Assembly (NCBI RefSeq): GCF_001550065.1
Contig: NZ_LRUB01000012.1
Coordinates: 62,001-126,000 of the forward strand
Reading direction: 5' to 3'
DNA length: 64,000 nucleotides
Origin: Kordiimonas lipolytica
GTDB taxonomy: Bacteria; Pseudomonadota; Alphaproteobacteria; Sphingomonadales; Kordiimonadaceae
The translations under genes were made by a program, and so were the position numbers. Every line of letters starts with the position of its first letter. Position 1 is the stretch's first letter. The notes beneath the pieces were generated by a model that saw only the letters and a program-made list of their open reading frames with translations, was not told where the DNA came from and searched no databases. Positions 60,874 to 64,000 of this stretch are shown here, in pieces.

Positions 60874-61512
60874 CTAGCTGGTTTTCGGGGTGGCCTGGGC
60901 CGCCCCGACCGCAACCCTTGGCGTAGCTTGCCGCCGCAACAGCCATTCCGCAAACAGCAGGTTCGGCACCCAGGAGATATAGGCAATCGCCGGATAGGCG
61001 ACCTCGAACGACAGACCCATCATGCCAAGCGCCAGGAACAGGTAGATCCTGAGCGTTACGGCCCCGAAGGTCAGCGAAAAGGACCGCATCATCCAGACCT
61101 GATGGTCAGCGAACTGCCGCCCTCGGGCCCGCAAGTATCCGAAACCCGTGGTGATGATCCATGCAATACCGAGCAACAGGAACCCCAATTGCGCCACAGG
61201 GCCATTATCACTGCCAATCGCCAGCCAGATACCGCCAACGGCCGACAGCATGCAGGCCAGCACGTAGGTACGCCCGACCCAGCGGTGCAGCGCAGGCAAT
61301 CGCGTGCGCAGCCGGGCAAAGAACTGTAAGCCGCCGATCGCCAAAGCGAGCGGCCCAAAGCCGAAATGCAGATACATGCCAACTGGCCGTTCAGCCAGAT
61401 GGTGCGCCATGCCCGCGTTCTGGACCGGGCTATCCGGCCAGATAAGCGCCCAGCCATACAGGGCCACCAACACCGATAGAATTGTCATCAGCACAAGCAT
61501 GCCAGTCTTCAT
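60874..61512 (-). CDS. DUF2306 family membrane protein
   Basis: 212 residues from ATG 61512 (GAGGGGAAAACC upstream); the ATG 12 codons earlier has no site. About six membrane helices. Family features are RPVGMYLHFGFGPLALAIGG, LHRWVGRTYVLACML and FADHQVWMMRSFSLTFGAVT, with several conserved histidines that could bind heme or metal. Function unknown. It is convergent with the decarboxylase (12 nt apart) and divergent from the 7TMR kinase. Confidence 0.83.
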   Translation of the reverse strand: MKTGMLVLMTILSVLVALYGWALIWPDSPVQNAGMAHHLAERPVGMYLHFGFGPLALAIGGLQFFARLRTRLPALHRWVGRTYVLACMLSAVGGIWLAIGSDNGPVAQLGFLLLGIAWIITTGFGYLRARGRQFADHQVWMMRSFSLTFGAVTLRIYLFLALGMMGLSFEVAYPAIAYISWVPNLLFAEWLLRRQATPRVAVGAAQATPKTS

Positions 61513-61710
61513 GGTTTTCCCCTCGATCAGTCGCTCTATACCATTCATGCCATCACCTGTTATCCCCAGGGCACAAACGGTGCGGTACCGATACTACCGG
61601 CTTTAGTGTAAAAATACCGATAAAAATCAATCAGGCCTTGTCAAGCCACGCACAAGTTGCCAACACTTTATCCAGCTCCACATTACAGGCAGGCAATATC
61701 GGGGGCATCG

Positions 61711-64000
61711 ATGAGGCAATCACAGCAGGCGATCACGCTTGTGGCAGGCAACGGGCTTTGGCGGCTTTTTGCCCTGGTCGTGCTTGCGTGCCTTATGGTG
61801 ACGGCTTCCGCAGCAAGTGCCGCAGAACCACCGAATGGGCCCAACCTCCTGCCAACAGCCTGTCATTTCCGCACTGACACCCAGCCCAGTTTCGACAGCA
61901 TGCTGCCAAGGTTGCCTGAAGCACAATGTGACAGCGCGCCCATGCCGGGCGAAGACGTTGTGTGGTTGTCGCTTGATGTAGCCAGCGTGACCCCGGAAGC
62001 GGGCACTGACTATGCCCTCCTGCTGTTCCGCGAGTGGACAGACAGGGCCATTGTCCAGATCCACTATGGCGACGGGCACATGATCAGCTATGACGTCGCA
62101 GACCCGGGCTTTGACGACTATTGGTCTGTCGGCAATTTCCTGCGTTTTGACGCGCCTGCGCGCACCGCGCCTGTGAGCCACGTTCTGGTTGGGCTTGAAA
62201 ATACTGCGTCGATCAGAACTTTCCGGCAGATCAATTTCGTGGCCGCCCAGGACTGGGCAATGTCGGAAACTGACGGGCGGCTTCTGGCGGGGCTGATCAT
62301 CGGCATCCTGATGGCTATGCTGTTCTACAACATCACCCTGGCGGCGGTGTTGCGGTTCGATTTTCATGTGCATTACTGCATTTTCGTGTTTGCCGTGGTT
62401 CTTTATAACTTCACTGCCTATGGGATGATGTCCCATTTCTTCCCCGGGGCCGTGGGGATCAGTGCGCAGATGAACCTCACGATCCTGACGCTGGGGCTGA
62501 TCGGATTTTCCGGGCTGCAGTTCCTTGTCAGCTTCATTGAAAAAGGCATCCTGGGGGACCGTTGGCGCACGTCCGCCCACGTCCTGGCCTATGCCTTCAT
62601 GGCCAGCGCCATTCTCTATGCCGCCACCCGCGGCTGGCACACAGACACCATCGACCTGATCTTCAACCTGATGTCCGGCCTTGGCGTGCTGTTCATCCTG
62701 GCAACACTGATCAAGTCGCTCATGGCGGGCAGCCGGGCCGCCATTTTCTATGCCGTGGGCTGGCTGCTTCCCATTGTCGGTGTGGCGCTTCGGGTCATGC
62801 GCGGGTTCGATGTCATCCCGCATTCTTCGCTGGTGGAATACAGCATGTCGATCGGAATGGCGCTTGAGACAATCGTGCTATCGATCGGTATCGCAGACCG
62901 GATCAGCACAATCCGGAAAGACCGGGACGAAGCCAAAGTGGCAGAAGAAAAAGCCCGGGCCGCGAGCCAGGCGAAATCCGATTTTCTGGCCCATATCAGC
63001 CATGAAATCCGCACGCCCATGAATGCTATCATCGGCATGACGGAACTTGTCGCCACCACCGAACTGACAGACAAACAGCGCGACTATGTCGGCAACATCC
63101 AGATTTCCGGCAATGTGCTGATGGCGCTCCTGAATGACATTCTCGACCTCTCGAAGATCGAAGCTGGCAAGGTGGACCTGGAGCATATCCCCTTCAGCCC
63201 CGCAGACATATTCAGGAATGTTCAGGCAATCGCCGCCCCGAAGGCGGAAGAAAAGGGCCTGACCTTCAGCCTTGAAGGCGTGGACGCCTTGCCTGACCAA
63301 CTGGTGGGTGATCCAACACGGCTGAGCCAGATTCTAATCAACCTGTCGAACAATGCCGTCAAATTCACCGAAGAAGGCAGCGTAACCATCAGTGTTGCAG
63401 CGCGGGGCAAACGCGCAGACACACTGACCCTGACCTGCGACGTCAGGGATACCGGCATCGGCATGACGCCAGAGCAGCAGGGGAAGCTCTTCAAGGCCTT
63501 CAACCAGGCGGATGAGACTGTCACCCGCCGCTATGGCGGCACCGGCCTGGGCCTTGCCATCTGCAAGCAGCTCGTGGGCCTGATGGGCGGCAACATTGCG
63601 GTTGAAAGCACGCCGGGCAAGGGAAGCTGTTTCCGTTTCAGCCTACCGTTCACCAAGGTGCCAGAACAGGCAGAAAGCAAGGCAAAGGCTGCCCCGAATG
63701 CGATTGAGAAGGCGCACTATAAGGGCCGGCGCATTCTTGTGGCGGAAGACAATGAGATCAACCAGCTCTTGGCCCGGCGCGCGCTTGAGCCCACAGGGCT
63801 TGAGATCGATATCGCCTCGAACGGCACGGAGGCCTTGAAACTTGCTGACAAGCATGCCTATGACCTGATCTTCATGGACCTCAACATGCCGGATATGGAC
63901 GGCATAACCGTCACCCGCACCATCCGGGAAAAGAATGGCGGCACAGTGGTGCCAATCATTGCCCTGACAGCCAGTGTCGCCGCCAAAGACATCGAAGCCT
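61711..64000 (+). CDS. 7TMR-DISM hybrid sensor histidine kinase, 3'-truncated by window end
   Basis: The frame from ATG 61711 is open to the last base (763 residues visible). A signal peptide (about 1-38) is followed by a periplasmic domain (about 45-180) of the 7TMR-DISMED2 type, then seven membrane helices (about 190-385, starting [20 protein letters not shown]). A short coiled linker leads to His[18 protein letters not shown] (His431), N-box [16 protein letters not shown]1 VRDTGIGM, G2 [13 protein letters not shown], and a receiver with VAEDNEINQ and the phospho-acceptor Asp723 in [10 protein letters not shown]. More domains, such as an HPt, may follow. DISMED2 domains are thought to bind carbohydrates or related ligands. 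Confidence 0.9.
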   Translation, partial: MRQSQQAITLVAGNGLWRLFALVVLACLMVTASAASAAEPPNGPNLLPTACHFRTDTQPSFDSMLPRLPEAQCDSAPMPGEDVVWLSLDVASVTPEAGTDYALLLFREWTDRAIVQIHYGDGHMISYDVADPGFDDYWSVGNFLRFDAPARTAPVSHVLVGLENTASIRTFRQINFVAAQDWAMSETDGRLLAGLIIGILMAMLFYNITLAAVLRFDFHVHYCIFVFAVVLYNFTAYGMMSHFFPGAVGISAQMNLTILTLGLIGFSGLQFLVSFIEKGILGDRWRTSAHVLAYAFMASAILYAATRGWHTDTIDLIFNLMSGLGVLFILATLIKSLMAGSRAAIFYAVGWLLPIVGVALRVMRGFDVIPHSSLVEYSMSIGMALETIVLSIGIADRISTIRKDRDEAKVAEEKARAASQAKSDFLAHISHEIRTPMNAIIGMTELVATTELTDKQRDYVGNIQISGNVLMALLNDILDLSKIEAGKVDLEHIPFSPADIFRNVQAIAAPKAEEKGLTFSLEGVDALPDQLVGDPTRLSQILINLSNNAVKFTEEGSVTISVAARGKRADTLTLTCDVRDTGIGMTPEQQGKLFKAFNQADETVTRRYGGTGLGLAICKQLVGLMGGNIAVESTPGKGSCFRFSLPFTKVPEQAESKAKAAPNAIEKAHYKGRRILVAEDNEINQLLARRALEPTGLEIDIASNGTEALKLADKHAYDLIFMDLNMPDMDGITVTRTIREKNGGTVVPIIALTASVAAKDIEA

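Noticed and set aside
1..64000. tRNA genes, rRNA, insertion sequences, prophage or integrative elements
   Set aside because: No transposase, integrase or phage proteins, no terminal repeats and no cloverleaf-type sequence could be recognised by eye.

Overview
The window is a 64 kb piece of a chromosome from a Gram-negative alphaproteobacterium. This is inferred from gene order and family content: sdhCDAB, a split rpsP/rimM-trmD-rplS block beside ffh, dapF-mtaB-ftsY, leuCDB with asd, separate MtaB and RimO, and an S16 protein with an Ala/Glu tail. The set of S9, S41, M2 and DUF885 exported peptidases, TonB uptake and many hybrid kinases suggests a marine, peptide-using heterotroph, possibly Kordiimonadales; that placement is a guess. 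No rRNA, tRNA, insertion sequence, prophage or CRISPR array was seen.

Layout. 1-4.1 kb: a tyrosine phosphatase (cut by the window edge), three genes for CC-motif periplasmic binding-type proteins (one internally duplicated), and a second phosphatase. 4.2-7.4 kb: a cytochrome-like protein, a nucleosidase-like protein and a GFA-family protein. 7.5-10.9 kb: the succinate dehydrogenase operon. 11.2-18.0 kb: two tandem S9 peptidases, a 29-bp tandem repeat, a CitE-like lyase and an M2 peptidase lipoprotein. 18.3-24.4 kb: a soluble GAF histidine kinase, asd, leuB, leuD, leuC and rplS. 24.4-29.3 kb: trmD, rimM, an inserted serine hydrolase, rpsP and ffh. 29.4-35 kb: a possible structured RNA, then three tandem membrane hybrid kinases. 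35.1-43.4 kb: a DUF885 peptidase, a DASS transporter, a sulfotransferase-like protein, dapF, mtaB, ftsY and a small membrane protein. 43.4-47.4 kb: a TonB heme-type receptor with a cytochrome b561, divergent from a DUF6607 lipoprotein, with a Fur-like box between them. 47.5-58.8 kb: four Cx6C-type binding proteins scattered among a PLP decarboxylase, an S41 peptidase, an orphan sensor, a hydrolase, rimO and a second sulfotransferase-like protein. 58.9-64 kb: a GST, an ornithine/lysine-type decarboxylase with a strongly folded leader, a DUF2306 protein, and a 7TMR-DISM hybrid kinase cut by the window end.

How it works together. The housekeeping genes cover the TCA cycle, leucine and lysine/DAP synthesis, co-translational targeting (Ffh and FtsY are both here) and tRNA/ribosome modification. 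Around them sit accessory genes for sensing and periplasmic work: eight binding-protein domains with no ABC permease or ATPase, five histidine kinases with no DNA-binding response regulator, and several exported peptidases. The best leads for something undescribed are the ornithine decarboxylase leader, which can hide its own ribosome binding site; the TonB receptor leader, with four interchangeable complementary half-sites; the folded element next to ffh; and the transporter-less binding-protein expansion, two members of which share a CtrA-like box at nearly the same distance from their starts.
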